64,000 nt of DNA from positions 5,924,048 to 5,988,047 of the forward strand of contig NZ_CP012150.1 of the NCBI RefSeq assembly GCF_001187505.1, given 5' to 3'. The stretch is from Mycolicibacterium goodii (lineage in GTDB: Bacteria; Actinomycetota; Actinomycetes; Mycobacteriales; Mycobacteriaceae). The first letter of the stretch is position 1. Each line of letters begins with the position of its first letter. The notes under the pieces are model-generated. The model saw nothing but the letters and a program-made list of their open reading frames with translations. It searched no databases and was not told where the DNA came from. Position numbers and translations under genes: made by a program. This document shows positions 20,569 through 29,716 of the stretch, one piece after another.

Positions 20569-21782
20569 CGGTTCACCGTCCCCGCACTCGCCAGCGCCGC
20601 CTGCCTGGCCCGCTCGACCGCGGCGGGCAGGACTTCCAGCGCGATGTCGACGTCGTCCTGGGTGCTGGTGTGGCCCAGGGAAAGTCGCAGCGATCCCCGC
20701 GCGGTGGCGGGGTCGGCACCCATGGCGATCAGCACGTGCGACGCCTGCGCGACGCCCGCGGTGCAGGCCGAGCCGGTCGAGCACTCGACTCCCTTGGCGT
20801 CCAGCAGCATCAGCAGCGAATCCCCTTCGCAACCGTGGAAAGTGAAGTGCGCGTTGCCGGGCAGCCTGGCGTCGCCGCGGGCACCGTTGAGGTGGGCGTC
20901 GTCGATGCTCGACAGCACACCGTCGATCAGCCGGTCGCGCAGGGCCCGCACCCGGGCACCGTTGTCGGCGAGGTTCTCGATGGCCACGCCCGCCGCGGCC
21001 GCCATCGCCACCACGCCCGCGACATCCGGTGTGCCCGAACGCACGTCGCGTTCCTGACCGCCACCGTGCAGCAGGGGTACGCACGCGGTGTCGCGGCGCA
21101 GCAGCAGGGCACCGACACCCGTCGGCCCGCCGAACTTGTGCGCGGTGACGCTCATTGCGGAAAGTCCGCTGGCCCCGAAGTCGACCGGGATCTGGCCAAC
21201 GGCCTGCACGGCGTCGCTGTGCATGGGTACCCCGAACTCGGCGGCGACGGCCGCGAGTTCGGCGATCGGCATGATGGTGCCGACCTCGTTGTTGGCCCAC
21301 ATGATGCTCACCAGAGCGACGTCGTCGGCTCCCCCATCACCGGCCTGCAGCGCTTCCCGCAGTGCGCCCGGGCTCACCGCGCCTTCGCGGTCCACCGGCA
21401 GCCAGGTGACCTCGGCGTCCTCGTGCGCGACCAGCCACTCCACGGCGTCGAGCACCGCGTGGTGTTCGACGGCCGTGGTGATGATGCGCCTATGGGCCGG
21501 GTCGGCGTCGCGGCGGGCCCAGTAGATGCCCTTGACGGCGAGGTTGTCGCTCTCGGTGCCGCCGGTGGTGAAGATGATCTCCGACGGCCGCGCCCCCAGC
21601 AGCCGGGCGAGGGCCTCGCGGGCCTCCTCCATGCGGCGGCGGGCCGCGCGGCCCGAACCGTGCAGTGACGAGGCGTTGCCGACGCCGGCCAGCACGGCCG
21701 TCATCGCCTCGATGGCGGCCGGGTGCATCGGTGTGGTGGCGGCGTGATCAAGGTAGACCTGCCTGCCCGCAGTGGAGGTCAT
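20565..21782 (-). CDS. iscS: Cysteine desulfurase IscS
   Basis: PLP enzyme that removes sulfur from cysteine for Fe-S clusters and tRNA thiolation. 405 residues beginning [21 protein letters not shown]-binding Lys in [14 protein letters not shown]; substrate loop with the active Cys in [29 protein letters not shown] is also conserved. The ATG at 21782 has TGGAG 5 nt upstream. It overlaps mnmA by 4 nt, so both are probably made together. It corresponds to Rv3025c. Confidence 0.96.
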   Translation of the reverse strand: MTSTAGRQVYLDHAATTPMHPAAIEAMTAVLAGVGNASSLHGSGRAARRRMEEAREALARLLGARPSEIIFTTGGTESDNLAVKGIYWARRDADPAHRRIITTAVEHHAVLDAVEWLVAHEDAEVTWLPVDREGAVSPGALREALQAGDGGADDVALVSIMWANNEVGTIMPIAELAAVAAEFGVPMHSDAVQAVGQIPVDFGASGLSAMSVTAHKFGGPTGVGALLLRRDTACVPLLHGGGQERDVRSGTPDVAGVVAMAAAAGVAIENLADNGARVRALRDRLIDGVLSSIDDAHLNGARGDARLPGNAHFTFHGCEGDSLLMLLDAKGVECSTGSACTAGVAQASHVLIAMGADPATARGSLRLSLGHTSTQDDVDIALEVLPAAVERARQAALASAGTVNR

Positions 21783-21829
21783 AGCCACTCCAGGATAGCC
21801 GCAGTTCGCAGACCTCCCGGACCGGCGGG

Positions 21830-22660
21830 TCAGGCCGCAAGCGCATGCGAACGGGCGGCACCCGGCGTCTGCTCGTCGCGCACCTCGGCCTCGCAGCGCG
21901 CGGCGAGCGCGCGCCGGTCCGCACCGGGCAGTTGCAGCGCGCCGACGTGCACGTGGCAGACGGTGCGACGGGCGGTGACGACGCGCCGCACCGACCGCAG
22001 CAGGGTGTCCTGCCCGACGAACGCCGGGGTGGTCGACGGGCGGCCGTCGCGGTGCCGGTAGGTCAGCCGCAGCGGTTGCACCGGGCGGGCGGCGTCGACG
22101 GCGGCCTGGAACATCGCCGGGCGGAACGGCCCGTGGGCCAGGCCGCACCACGTGGTGCCCTCGGGGAAGGCCACCACGGTGTGGCCGGTGCGCAGCCGCT
22201 CGGCCACGGTGTCGACCACCGCGGGCAGCCTGCGCAGGCTCGCGCGGTCGATCGGGATGACCTTCATGAGCCGGGCCACGCGTCCGAGCGCGGGCCATTC
22301 GACGAGGTCGGCGCGCGCGACGAACGATCCGGGCAGCACCGCGCCGATGGCGAAGATGTCGAGCCACGACACGTGGCCGCTGACCACCAGCACACCCCGT
22401 AGATTGCGGATCGGCCCGCCGGACAGGCGGATTCGCACTCCCAGGCACCGCAGCAGCAGCCGGCAGTACATGCGCTGTACGTGCGACCGGCCGGGCAGCG
22501 GCACCGCCAGCAGCGGCATACCGGGCAGTAGCACGATCGCCGCGGCGATGCGGGCCGCGGTGCGGATGCCGACCAGTGCCCGCGGGCCGGGGTCCGCGCT
22601 GTGCACACAACTGGCGTCGCACGACGCCTTGGGCAGCCAGGGGTGTTCGCGCGTGGTCAT
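21830..22660 (-). CDS. 1-acyl-glycerol-3-phosphate/lyso-ornithine lipid acyltransferase (PlsC/OlsA-like)
   Basis: A 276-residue membrane-associated acyltransferase of the PlsC family. A hydrophobic segment at about residues 33-55 is followed by the catalytic motif [12 protein letters not shown] in H-x4-D form, then [11 protein letters not shown], and the second block FPEGTTWCG. It overlaps the upstream N-acyltransferase-like gene by 4 nt (ATGA at 22657-22660). The pairing of a GNAT-type N-acyltransferase with a PlsC O-acyltransferase is that of olsB-olsA, which make ornithine lipids. That function is inferred; synthesis of another lipid acyl chain is equally allowed. The sequence corresponds to Rv3026c. 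Confidence 0.8.
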   Translation of the reverse strand: MTTREHPWLPKASCDASCVHSADPGPRALVGIRTAARIAAAIVLLPGMPLLAVPLPGRSHVQRMYCRLLLRCLGVRIRLSGGPIRNLRGVLVVSGHVSWLDIFAIGAVLPGSFVARADLVEWPALGRVARLMKVIPIDRASLRRLPAVVDTVAERLRTGHTVVAFPEGTTWCGLAHGPFRPAMFQAAVDAARPVQPLRLTYRHRDGRPSTTPAFVGQDTLLRSVRRVVTARRTVCHVHVGALQLPGADRRALAARCEAEVRDEQTPGAARSHALAA

Positions 22661-23502
22661 GCCGGCCCACCGGCCATCTCGGCGGCCGCGGAGACCGAGC
22701 GCAGCCGCTTGAGGTAGCGGACGTCGGCCTGTCGCTTGTCCAGCAGCGCCGGGAAGTCGCCGACGCCGAACACCGGGTCGTGCGCGGGTTCGCCGCACAC
22801 CTCGGCGCCCAGGCGCAGGTAGCCCCGCATCAGTGCGGGCACGGTGACGCGGGCCGGCGGGTCGATGTCGTCGAGGGTTCTGCCGTCGATCACCACCGGC
22901 CGGTAGGGATGCACGGTGTACGGCGCGGCGTGACGGCGCCGCACGAAGTCGCGGACCCCACGGATCTGCGAGCCGGGTGCCTCGTCGGGGTCGCCGGCCA
23001 CGGGCACCGAGACACAGCCCGTCACATGGTCGTATCCCGCGTGATCGAGGTAGGCGAGGATGCCCGCCCACATCAACAGCACCACCGCGCCGTTGCGGTG
23101 ATCGGCCCGCACCACGGCCCGGCCCATCTCGACCAGCGACGGTCGCAGGTCGTCGAGTGCGCTGACCTCGAATTCGGTGGCGGTGTACAGCCCGCCCGCG
23201 GCGATGGCGCCCGGTGGCGGCAGCATGCGGTAGCAGCCCACGAGTTCATCCGTGCGGTCGTCGCGGACCAGCAGGTGATCGCAGTATTCGTCGAAGCGGT
23301 CCGCATCACGCCCGTCGGCGGATCCGGTCAGCGCGAAGCCCGGTTCGGAGGTGAACACGTCGTGGCGCAGCCGCTGCGCCGCGTCGATGAGGTCGGGGTC
23401 GGTGGACAGCAGCAGCGTGTACCGCGGTGCCCCGCTCGCGGGGCGGGCGGTGGCCTGGTCGGCCGCGATGAGTACGGATGCTGTTCTCGTACCTAGGCTC
23501 AT
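22657..23502 (-). CDS. GNAT-family N-acyltransferase, OlsB-like
   Basis: A 281-residue protein of the OlsB/acyl-homoserine-lactone-synthase-like GNAT group (Rv3027c-like). Motifs seen: [68 protein letters not shown] and [11 protein letters not shown]. In known ornithine-lipid pathways OlsB transfers a 3-hydroxyacyl chain from ACP to ornithine. The coupled PlsC-like gene supports a lipid role. ATG at 23502 ([10 protein letters not shown]) is taken as the start; an open frame continues 35 codons upstream to 23607, so the N-terminus is uncertain. Confidence 0.75.
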   Translation of the reverse strand: MSLGTRTASVLIAADQATARPASGAPRYTLLLSTDPDLIDAAQRLRHDVFTSEPGFALTGSADGRDADRFDEYCDHLLVRDDRTDELVGCYRMLPPPGAIAAGGLYTATEFEVSALDDLRPSLVEMGRAVVRADHRNGAVVLLMWAGILAYLDHAGYDHVTGCVSVPVAGDPDEAPGSQIRGVRDFVRRRHAAPYTVHPYRPVVIDGRTLDDIDPPARVTVPALMRGYLRLGAEVCGEPAHDPVFGVGDFPALLDKRQADVRYLKRLRSVSAAAEMAGGPA

Positions 23503-23653
23503 ACCGAGAACGCTCGCCCAGCCGGTTCTCCGGACGGCATCGCATGCGTGACGTGTCCGTGAGCGGTTGGTGACGACTCGGCGGACGTTCCCGTTCATCC
23601 GGATCACCCGCAGGCCGGCCGAATTCCGGTGTGAAATTTGTCACTTCCGCGCG

Positions 23654-24301
23654 TCAGCCGTAGAAGACGACGTTTTGCTCGACCGCGTTGCGCGGGATGT
23701 CCAGGTGATTGGCCGGGAACGTCGGATCGGGGTAGCCGATCGACAATCCGCACAGCACCGTGAGCTCGTCGGGGATGTCGAGTTCGGTCCGCAGCACATC
23801 GGCGCACATCGCGACGGACACCTGCACGCAGCTGCCGATGCCGCGCTCGGTGAGCGCCAGCAGGAAGGTCTGCAGGAACATGCCGACCCCGACACTGTCC
23901 ACCGGGCCGAGGTCGCGGTGCATGCAGACCACCCCGGCCAGCGGGGCGCCGAAGAACTGCCAGTTGCGCAGCTGTGCGGCCCACCGCGCCTCCTTGTCGG
24001 CACGCGCGATGCCCATCGATCCGTACACCTGCGCGCCCAGTTCGGAGCGCAGGTACTGAAAGCTCTCCGGCAGCCCCAGCGATGTCGGTCGCCGGGCCCG
24101 CACCTCATCGGTCAGCGCCTTGACCAGCCGTTCGCGGCGTTCTGCGCCGGCGAAGAAAACGCGCCACGGTTGCACGTTCGAGTTCGACGGCGCCCGCATG
24201 GCCAGTGCGAGCGCCTCCTCGATCAGCTCGTGCGGCACCGGCTTGTCCGGCAGGAACTTCCGAATCGACCGCCGGGCGCGCACCGCGTCGCCCAGTTCCA
24301 T
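23654..24301 (-). CDS. Nitroreductase family protein
   Basis: A 215-residue flavin (FMN) oxidoreductase of the nitroreductase fold. Recognisable are RARRSIRKFLPDKPVP, then MRAPSNSNVQPWRVFFAG near the N-terminus (flavin phosphate contacts) and GIGSCVQVSVAM with PDELTVLCGLSIGYPD near the C-terminus. Such enzymes reduce nitroaromatics, quinones or enones with NAD(P)H, usually as homodimers; the natural substrate is unknown. Its ATG at 24301 lies 1 nt after the stop of the NmrA-like gene, so the two are one operon. Confidence 0.88.
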   Translation of the reverse strand: MELGDAVRARRSIRKFLPDKPVPHELIEEALALAMRAPSNSNVQPWRVFFAGAERRERLVKALTDEVRARRPTSLGLPESFQYLRSELGAQVYGSMGIARADKEARWAAQLRNWQFFGAPLAGVVCMHRDLGPVDSVGVGMFLQTFLLALTERGIGSCVQVSVAMCADVLRTELDIPDELTVLCGLSIGYPDPTFPANHLDIPRNAVEQNVVFYG

Positions 24302-24302
24302 G

Positions 24303-25046
24303 TCAGCGCCCCGACAGCCAATCGGCGAAGCGAATCGTGGCGAGCTTGCCGTCGTCGCCGGTGACCAGGCTGTCGTCGTCGACGGAGGTGCCGAAGTAGG
24401 TCGCGTCGGCGTCGACCACGACGGGTTTGGTGTCGCCCTGGGCGGCCAGCACGGCCTTGGCCATGTCGGCGAACGAAAGCTTCTCCGGCCCACCGATGTT
24501 CACGAAGCCGTTGACCGCGGGGGCCTGCGCGGCGCGGGCCACCTCGGCGGCGACCTCGTCGGACGCGATCAGCTGGATGCGCGCGTCGGGTACGCGCACC
24601 TCGTCGCCCGCGACGAGCGTCTGGGTGATGGCCTGGGCGAACTCGTGGAACTGGGTGGCGCGCACGATCGTGTAGTCGAGCCCGGAGGCGGCGATCGCCT
24701 TCTCCTGCGCGACCTTGGCTCGCATGTAACCGCTGTCGGGCAGGCCGTCGCAGCCGACGATGGACAGCGCGACGTAGTGCCCGGTGCCGGCCTGCTTGGC
24801 GGCGGCGGCCAGGTTGGCCGTCGAGGTGGTGAAGAAATCCATCACCGCGTCGTCGGCGAAGGACGGCGAGTTCACGACGTCGACGAGCACCTCGGCGCCC
24901 GCGAGCGCCTCGGCGAGCCCATCGCCGGTGAGGACGTCGGCACCGGTGTTGCGGGCCGCGGCGACGACGTCGTACCCGGCTTCGGTGAGGTCTGCGACGA
25001 CCTTCGACCCGATCAGGCCGGTGGCACCGAAAACTGTGATCTTCAT
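24303..25046 (-). CDS. NmrA-like NAD(P)-binding protein
   Basis: A 247-residue atypical short-chain dehydrogenase of the NmrA/NAD(P)H-binding type. The N-terminal Rossmann loop is VFGATGLIGSKVV. HYVALSIVGCDGLPDSGYMRAK keeps a Tyr but lacks the usual YxxxK; a Thr-Glu-Leu-rich C-terminus follows. Proteins of this type act as NAD(P) sensors, or as reductases without the classical catalytic triad. AGGAG lies 7 nt before the ATG at 25046. It is coupled to the nitroreductase, so it may supply or sense reduced cofactor for that enzyme (inference). Confidence 0.83.
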   Translation of the reverse strand: MKITVFGATGLIGSKVVADLTEAGYDVVAAARNTGADVLTGDGLAEALAGAEVLVDVVNSPSFADDAVMDFFTTSTANLAAAAKQAGTGHYVALSIVGCDGLPDSGYMRAKVAQEKAIAASGLDYTIVRATQFHEFAQAITQTLVAGDEVRVPDARIQLIASDEVAAEVARAAQAPAVNGFVNIGGPEKLSFADMAKAVLAAQGDTKPVVVDADATYFGTSVDDDSLVTGDDGKLATIRFADWLSGR

Positions 25047-25165
25047 GGTCTGACTCCTATCGGCAGTGGCGTGGCCTGTGTCCACTGTGGCACCGCCGAG
25101 GCGCGGGCGAACCCCTGAGAATTCGTGGTCTGACGCCGGACACGCACCGGGTTCCCCCCGAAACG

Positions 25166-25199
25166 CCGAACCCCGGCGCACCGGTGCGCCGGGGTTCGG
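25166..25199 (-). terminator. 34-bp perfect palindrome, terminator of etfBA
   Basis: Seventeen bases on each side are fully complementary (left arm CCGAACCCCGGCGCACC). It lies 38 nt after the etfA stop. There is no T-run, as is common for GC-rich mycobacterial terminators. It may also work on the opposite strand. Confidence 0.7.
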
Positions 25200-25237
25200 G
25201 TGAACTGCTTTCGAGTCGGGCTTGGCCGCCCGGGTTT

Positions 25238-26194
25238 TCAGCCCTTGCGAGCCTTGACGGCCTCGGTGAGCTGCGGGCTGACCTTGAACAGGTCGCCGAC
25301 GATGCCGAGGTCGGCGATCTCGAAGATCGGGGCCTCTTCGTCCTTGTTGACCGCGACGATCGTCTTCGAGGTCTGCATGCCGGCTCGGTGCTGGATCGCG
25401 CCGGAGATGCCGAGGGCGATGTACAGCTGCGGCGAGACGGTCTTGCCGGTCTGACCCACCTGGAACTGGCCCGGGTAGTAGCCCGAGTCGACCGCGGCAC
25501 GGGAGGCACCGACGGCGCCGCCGAGCGAGTCGGCAAGCTCCTCGACGATCTTGAAGTTCTCGGCGCTGCCGACACCACGGCCACCGGCGACCACGACGGT
25601 GGCCTCGGTGAGCTCCGGACGGTCACCGGCGACGGCAGGCTCCCGCTTGATGATCCTGGTGGCGTTCTCGGCCTGGGCCGGGACCTCGACGTTGACGATC
25701 TCACCCGCACCGTCGGCCGGGACGGCCTCGACCGAGCCAGGACGGACCGTGATCACCGGGGTCTCGCTGGTGACCTGCGCGTCGACGGTGAAGGCACCGC
25801 CGAAGATGCTGTGCACACCGACGCCGCCTTCCTTGATCTCGATGACGTCGACCAGCAGGCCGGAGCCGATACGCGCGGCCAACCGGCCGGCGATCTCCTT
25901 GCCGTCGGCGTTGGCGGCGATGATCACACCGGCGGGGGCGACCGACTCGGCGAGTCCGGCGAGGACGTCGACGTACGGGGTGATCAGGTAGTTCTCGACG
26001 TCGTCGGACTCGGCGACGTAGATCTTGGCGGCGCCGGCGGCCTTGAGGCCGTCGGCGAGGCCTGCCGCCGTGCCGGGCTTGCCCACCACGACGGCGGAGG
26101 GCTCACCCAGCACGCGGGCGGCGGTCAACAGTTCGGCGCTGACTTTCTTCAGCGCACCATCGGCGTGCTCGACGAGCACAAGTACTTCAGCCAT
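25238..26194 (-). CDS. etfA: Electron transfer flavoprotein alpha subunit
   Basis: Alpha subunit of ETF (318 residues), which binds FAD and passes electrons from acyl-CoA dehydrogenases to the respiratory chain. The C-terminal FAD motif [14 protein letters not shown] is followed by [40 protein letters not shown] and [20 protein letters not shown]. It corresponds to Rv3028c (FixB). It lies 67 nt downstream of etfB on the same strand and is cotranscribed with it. Confidence 0.96.
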   Translation of the reverse strand: MAEVLVLVEHADGALKKVSAELLTAARVLGEPSAVVVGKPGTAAGLADGLKAAGAAKIYVAESDDVENYLITPYVDVLAGLAESVAPAGVIIAANADGKEIAGRLAARIGSGLLVDVIEIKEGGVGVHSIFGGAFTVDAQVTSETPVITVRPGSVEAVPADGAGEIVNVEVPAQAENATRIIKREPAVAGDRPELTEATVVVAGGRGVGSAENFKIVEELADSLGGAVGASRAAVDSGYYPGQFQVGQTGKTVSPQLYIALGISGAIQHRAGMQTSKTIVAVNKDEEAPIFEIADLGIVGDLFKVSPQLTEAVKARKG

Positions 26195-26261
26195 GGGTTC
26201 TCGCTATGTCTTTCGCGTCTTGGGAATCGATCGGGATGCGGATTGCGCTGCCAGGTCGGCT

Positions 26262-27053
26262 CTAGATGAGCTTCTGGGCAACCAGGTACTCGGCGATCTT
26301 GGTTCCGCCGTCGCCTTCGTCGGTGACCTTCTCGCCGGCCGTCTTCGGCGGCTTGGGGGTCGACGACAGCACCTTGGAGCCCGCGTTCGCAACGCCGACC
26401 TCGTCGGGCTCGACACCGATCTCGGCGAGCGAGAGCACGGTGACTTCCTTCTTCTTCGCGGCCATGATGCCCTTGAAGGAGGGGAAGCGCGGTTCGTTGA
26501 TCTTCTCGTTGACGCTGACCACGGCAGGCAGCGTCGCCTCGAGGGTGAACACACCCTCGTCGGTCTCGCGCTCGGCGGTGACCTTGCCGTTCTCCACGTT
26601 CAGCTTGCGCACGTGGGTGAGCTGGGGCAGGCCCAGGTACTCGGCGATGACCGCGGGAACCGCACCGCCGACGCCGTCGGTGGCCTCGTTGCCCGCGATG
26701 ACCAGATCGGTGCCCTCGATGGTGCCGAGTGCGCGGGCCAGCGTCCAGGCGGTCTGGATGAGATCGGAACCGTGCAGGCCGTCGTCCTTGACGTGCACAG
26801 CCTTGTCGGCGCCCATGGACAGGGCCTTGCGGATCGCCTCGGTGGCGCGCTCGGGACCGGCGGTCAGTAGGGTGACCGTGCTGTCGCCACCCTCCCGCTC
26901 CTTGATCAGCAGTGCCTCTTCGACGGCACGCTCGTTGATCTCGTCCAGCACGGCGTCCGCAGCCTCACGGTCGAGGGTGAAATCGCCGTCAGAGAGCTTG
27001 CGCTCCGACCATGTGTCTGGGACCTGTTTGATCAGGACCACGATGTTCGTCAT
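26262..27053 (-). CDS. etfB: Electron transfer flavoprotein beta subunit
   Basis: Beta subunit of ETF (263 residues from MTNIVVLIKQVPDTWSE). It carries AMP and the acyl-CoA dehydrogenase recognition loop. Conserved segments are INERAVEEALLIKE, VHVKDDGLHGSDLIQTAW, DLVIAGNEATDGVGGAVPAV and the dehydrogenase-docking PRFPSFKGIMAAKKK. The ATG at 27053 is preferred to an upstream start because only this gives the usual MxNIVVLIKQ N-terminus. AGGAGGA lies 13 nt upstream. A 16-bp palindrome lies 73 nt upstream and probably controls the operon. Confidence 0.96.
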   Translation of the reverse strand: MTNIVVLIKQVPDTWSERKLSDGDFTLDREAADAVLDEINERAVEEALLIKEREGGDSTVTLLTAGPERATEAIRKALSMGADKAVHVKDDGLHGSDLIQTAWTLARALGTIEGTDLVIAGNEATDGVGGAVPAVIAEYLGLPQLTHVRKLNVENGKVTAERETDEGVFTLEATLPAVVSVNEKINEPRFPSFKGIMAAKKKEVTVLSLAEIGVEPDEVGVANAGSKVLSSTPKPPKTAGEKVTDEGDGGTKIAEYLVAQKLI

Positions 27054-27125
27054 GACTCTGGTTCGTCCTCCTCGATGAGGCCGGGGACCGGCCTGCCATA
27101 TCACGTTCTGAGCAACCTACACCAT

Positions 27126-27141
27126 GTTACCCGCCGGTAAC
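27126..27141 (-). promoter_or_regulatory. Palindromic operator upstream of etfBA
   Basis: Perfect inverted repeat GTTACC-CGCC-GGTAAC, 16 bp, 72 nt upstream of the etfB start. A -10-like TAGGTT lies between it and the gene on the minus strand (about 27112-27117). The dyad form is that of a TetR-family binding site; the regulator is not in the window. Confidence 0.6.
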
Positions 27142-27271
27142 TTGGGGCGGTTCGCACGAACACCATAGCCGGTCGAAGTTCACTGGCGGCCTCCCCTATC
27201 ACACCGCCGCCCGACGTCAACTCTTTCGCGAACAGACCACCATCGCCTCGGCTGGGTTAGCCTGCCTTCCA

Positions 27272-28075
27272 ATGAGCGCAATCGTGGGCGACCCGGACCC
27301 TGCCCCTTCCCCTGCCCTCCCTTCGGCCTTGCCCCTCACCGGCGAGCGGACCGTTCCCGGCCTGGCGGAGGAGAACTACTGGTTCCGCCGCCACGAGGTC
27401 GTCTACCAGCGACTGGCCCACCGCTGCGCGGGCCGCGACGTGCTGGAGGCCGGCTGCGGCGAGGGTTACGGCGCCGATCTGATCGCCGATGTCGCGCGCC
27501 ACGTCATCGGCCTCGACTACGACGAGGCGACCGTGGCGCACGTGCGGGCCCGGTATCCGCGCGTGGACATCCGGCACGGCAACCTCGCCGAGCTGCCGCT
27601 CGACGACGCCTCGGTCGACGTCGTGGTCAACTTCCAGGTGATCGAACACCTGTGGGATCAGGCGCAATTCGTCTCCGAATGCTTCCGGGTGCTGCGGCCG
27701 GGCGGCACGTTCCTGGTATCGACACCCAACCGGATCACGTTCTCCCCCGGTCGCGACACCCCGCTCAACCCGTTCCACACCCGCGAACTCGACGCCGCCG
27801 AACTCACCGAACTGCTCGCGACGGCCGGCTTCGCCGTCGAGGACGTGCTCGGGGTGTTCCACGGCCCCGGGTTGCGCGAACTCGATGCGCGCCACGGCGG
27901 TTCGCTCATCGAGGCCCAGGTGCGGCGCGCCGTTGCCGGGGCTGCGTGGGATGACCAACTGCTCGCCGACGTCGCGGCCGTGCGCACCGACGACTTCGAC
28001 CTCGTAGGAGCCGGACGCGACAACCGCAACATTGATGACAGCCTCGACCTCGTGGCGATTGCGGTGCGGCCGTGA
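27272..28075 (+). CDS. SAM-dependent methyltransferase of the MGLP cluster (Rv3030-like)
   Basis: A 267-residue class I methyltransferase. Its N-terminus is PLTGERTVPGLAEENYWFRRH. The SAM loop VLEAGCGEGYGADLIAD (motif I), YPRVDIRHGNLAELPLDDAS (II-III) and FQVIEHLWDQAQFV are clear. In M. tuberculosis, Rv3030 belongs to the cluster for methylglucose lipopolysaccharides (MGLP), which carry O-methyl groups on glucose units. Its stop overlaps the GH57 gene start (GTGA at 28072), so it is coupled with the branching enzyme. Confidence 0.85.
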   Translation: MSAIVGDPDPAPSPALPSALPLTGERTVPGLAEENYWFRRHEVVYQRLAHRCAGRDVLEAGCGEGYGADLIADVARHVIGLDYDEATVAHVRARYPRVDIRHGNLAELPLDDASVDVVVNFQVIEHLWDQAQFVSECFRVLRPGGTFLVSTPNRITFSPGRDTPLNPFHTRELDAAELTELLATAGFAVEDVLGVFHGPGLRELDARHGGSLIEAQVRRAVAGAAWDDQLLADVAAVRTDDFDLVGAGRDNRNIDDSLDLVAIAVRP

Positions 28076-29616
28076 CCGAGCCCAGCCCACAACCGGTACC
28101 GGGACTTTTCACCCTCGTCCTGCACACCCACCTGCCCTGGCTGGCCCACCACGGCCGCTGGCCCGTCGGCGAGGAGTGGCTGTACCAGTCGTGGGCCGCG
28201 GCCTACCTGCCGCTCGCGCGGGTGCTGCGCACGCTCGCCGCGGAGGGCCGCTCCCACCTGATCACCCTCGGCATGACGCCCGTGGTGACCGCACAGCTCG
28301 ACGACCCCTACTGCCTGACCGGCATGCACCACTGGCTGGCCAACTGGCAGCTGCGCGCGCTCGAAGCGACCACGCTACGGGACCGTAAAGGGTTGCGCGA
28401 GTTCGGATCTCACGAACTCAGCAGCGCCGCGGCGGCGATGGAGGACTTCACCACCCACTGGCGCCACGGCGCGAGTCCGCTGCTGCGGGAACTGATCGAC
28501 GCCGAGACCATCGAACTGCTCGGCGGCCCGCTGTCCCACCCGTTCCAGCCGCTGCTGAATCCGCGGCTGCGCGAGTTCGCGTTGCGCGAGGGCCTGGCCG
28601 ACGCGCATCACCGGTTCGCCCACACCCCCGCCGGGATCTGGGCCCCGGAGTGCGCGTACGCCCCCGGCATGGAAACCGGTTACGCCGCAGCGGGTGTCCG
28701 CCACTTCATGGTCGATGGCCCGTCGCTGCACGGCGACACCGCGCTGGGTCGCCCGGTCGGTGGGTCCGACGTCATCGCGTTCGGCCGCGATCTGCAGGTG
28801 TCCTACCGCGTGTGGTCACCCAAGTCGGGCTACCCGGGCCACGGCGCCTACCGCGATTTTCACACCTACGACCACACCACGGGTCTCAAACCCGCACGGG
28901 TGACCGGACGCAACGTCTCCTCGGAGCAGAAGGCGCCCTACGAACCCGCACGCGCCGACCGCGCCGTCGACGCCCACGTCGCCGACTTCGTCGAGGTGGT
29001 GCGCCGCCGCCTGCTCGACGAGAGCGAACGGATCGGCAGGCCCGCCCACGTGGTGGCGGCGTTCGACACCGAACTGTTCGGTCACTGGTGGCACGAGGGG
29101 CCGGTGTGGCTCGAGCGTGTGCTGCGGGCGTTGCCGCGGGCCGGGGTGCGCGTCGGCACGCTCTCGGATGCCGTCGCGGACGGATTCGTCGGCACACCTG
29201 TCGAATTGCCGCCCAGCTCATGGGGTTCCGGCAAGGACTGGCAGGTGTGGTCGGGCGAGAAAGTGGCCGATCTGGTGCGGCTCAACAGCGAGGTCGTCGA
29301 CCACGCGCTCAGCACGGTCGACAAGGCGCTGACCCAGCACGCCACCGTCGGTTCACCCGTCGCGCGCGACCGCGTCGCCGATCAGATCCTGCGCGAGACC
29401 CTGCTGACGGTGTCCAGCGACTGGCCGTTCATGGTGAGCAAGGACTCGGCCGCCGAGTACGCACGCTACCGGGCGCATCTGCACGCCCACGCCACGCGCG
29501 AGATCTCCGACGCGCTGGCCGCCGGACGCCGCGAACAGGCCGAGCGCCTGGCCGACGGCTGGAACAAGGCCGACAACCTGTTCGGGGCGCTCGACGCGAG
29601 GCGGCTCCCCCGATGA
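28072..29616 (+). CDS. GH57-family 1,4-alpha-glucan branching enzyme (Rv3031-like)
   Basis: A 514-residue glycoside hydrolase family 57 protein. It begins with FTLVLHTHLPWLAHHGRWPVG and has GIWAPECAYAPGMETGYAAAG, where the Glu is the likely nucleophile. The second catalytic Asp is in VVAAFDTELFGHWWHEGP. The C-terminal helical domain ends with NKADNLFGALD. In the MGLP pathway this enzyme adds 1,6-branches to the growing glucan in the cytoplasm. GTG at 28072 is coupled to the methyltransferase. The glucosyltransferase follows after a 100-bp gap. Confidence 0.92.
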   Translation: MTEPSPQPVPGLFTLVLHTHLPWLAHHGRWPVGEEWLYQSWAAAYLPLARVLRTLAAEGRSHLITLGMTPVVTAQLDDPYCLTGMHHWLANWQLRALEATTLRDRKGLREFGSHELSSAAAAMEDFTTHWRHGASPLLRELIDAETIELLGGPLSHPFQPLLNPRLREFALREGLADAHHRFAHTPAGIWAPECAYAPGMETGYAAAGVRHFMVDGPSLHGDTALGRPVGGSDVIAFGRDLQVSYRVWSPKSGYPGHGAYRDFHTYDHTTGLKPARVTGRNVSSEQKAPYEPARADRAVDAHVADFVEVVRRRLLDESERIGRPAHVVAAFDTELFGHWWHEGPVWLERVLRALPRAGVRVGTLSDAVADGFVGTPVELPPSSWGSGKDWQVWSGEKVADLVRLNSEVVDHALSTVDKALTQHATVGSPVARDRVADQILRETLLTVSSDWPFMVSKDSAAEYARYRAHLHAHATREISDALAAGRREQAERLADGWNKADNLFGALDARRLPR

Positions 29617-29633
29617 TGATCCCCTCTAACTGC

Positions 29634-29694
29634 GCGAGCGTGCGTGTCTGCCCCGCAACACGCCGCCCCACACCAGCACTCTGCGCACGCTCGC
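29634..29694. repeat. 11-bp inverted repeat between branching enzyme and glucosyltransferase genes
   Basis: GCGAGCGTGCG (29634-29644) and CGCACGCTCGC (29684-29694) are perfectly complementary, with 39 nt between them. The pair fills most of the 100-bp gap and can form a hairpin in the transcript. Confidence 0.7.
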
Positions 29695-29716
29695 CCCGTC
29701 ACGAAAGCGCTCAGCC

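Noticed and set aside
19288..21057. Plus-strand 589-codon frame
   Set aside because: It runs antisense over the MetE-like gene and mnmA-iscS, which have clear motifs; no homology in the frame itself.
23502..23607. Longer start for the OlsB-like protein at 23607
   Set aside because: The extra 35 residues are basic, have no family match and lack a ribosome binding site; the start at 23502 is preferred but not certain.
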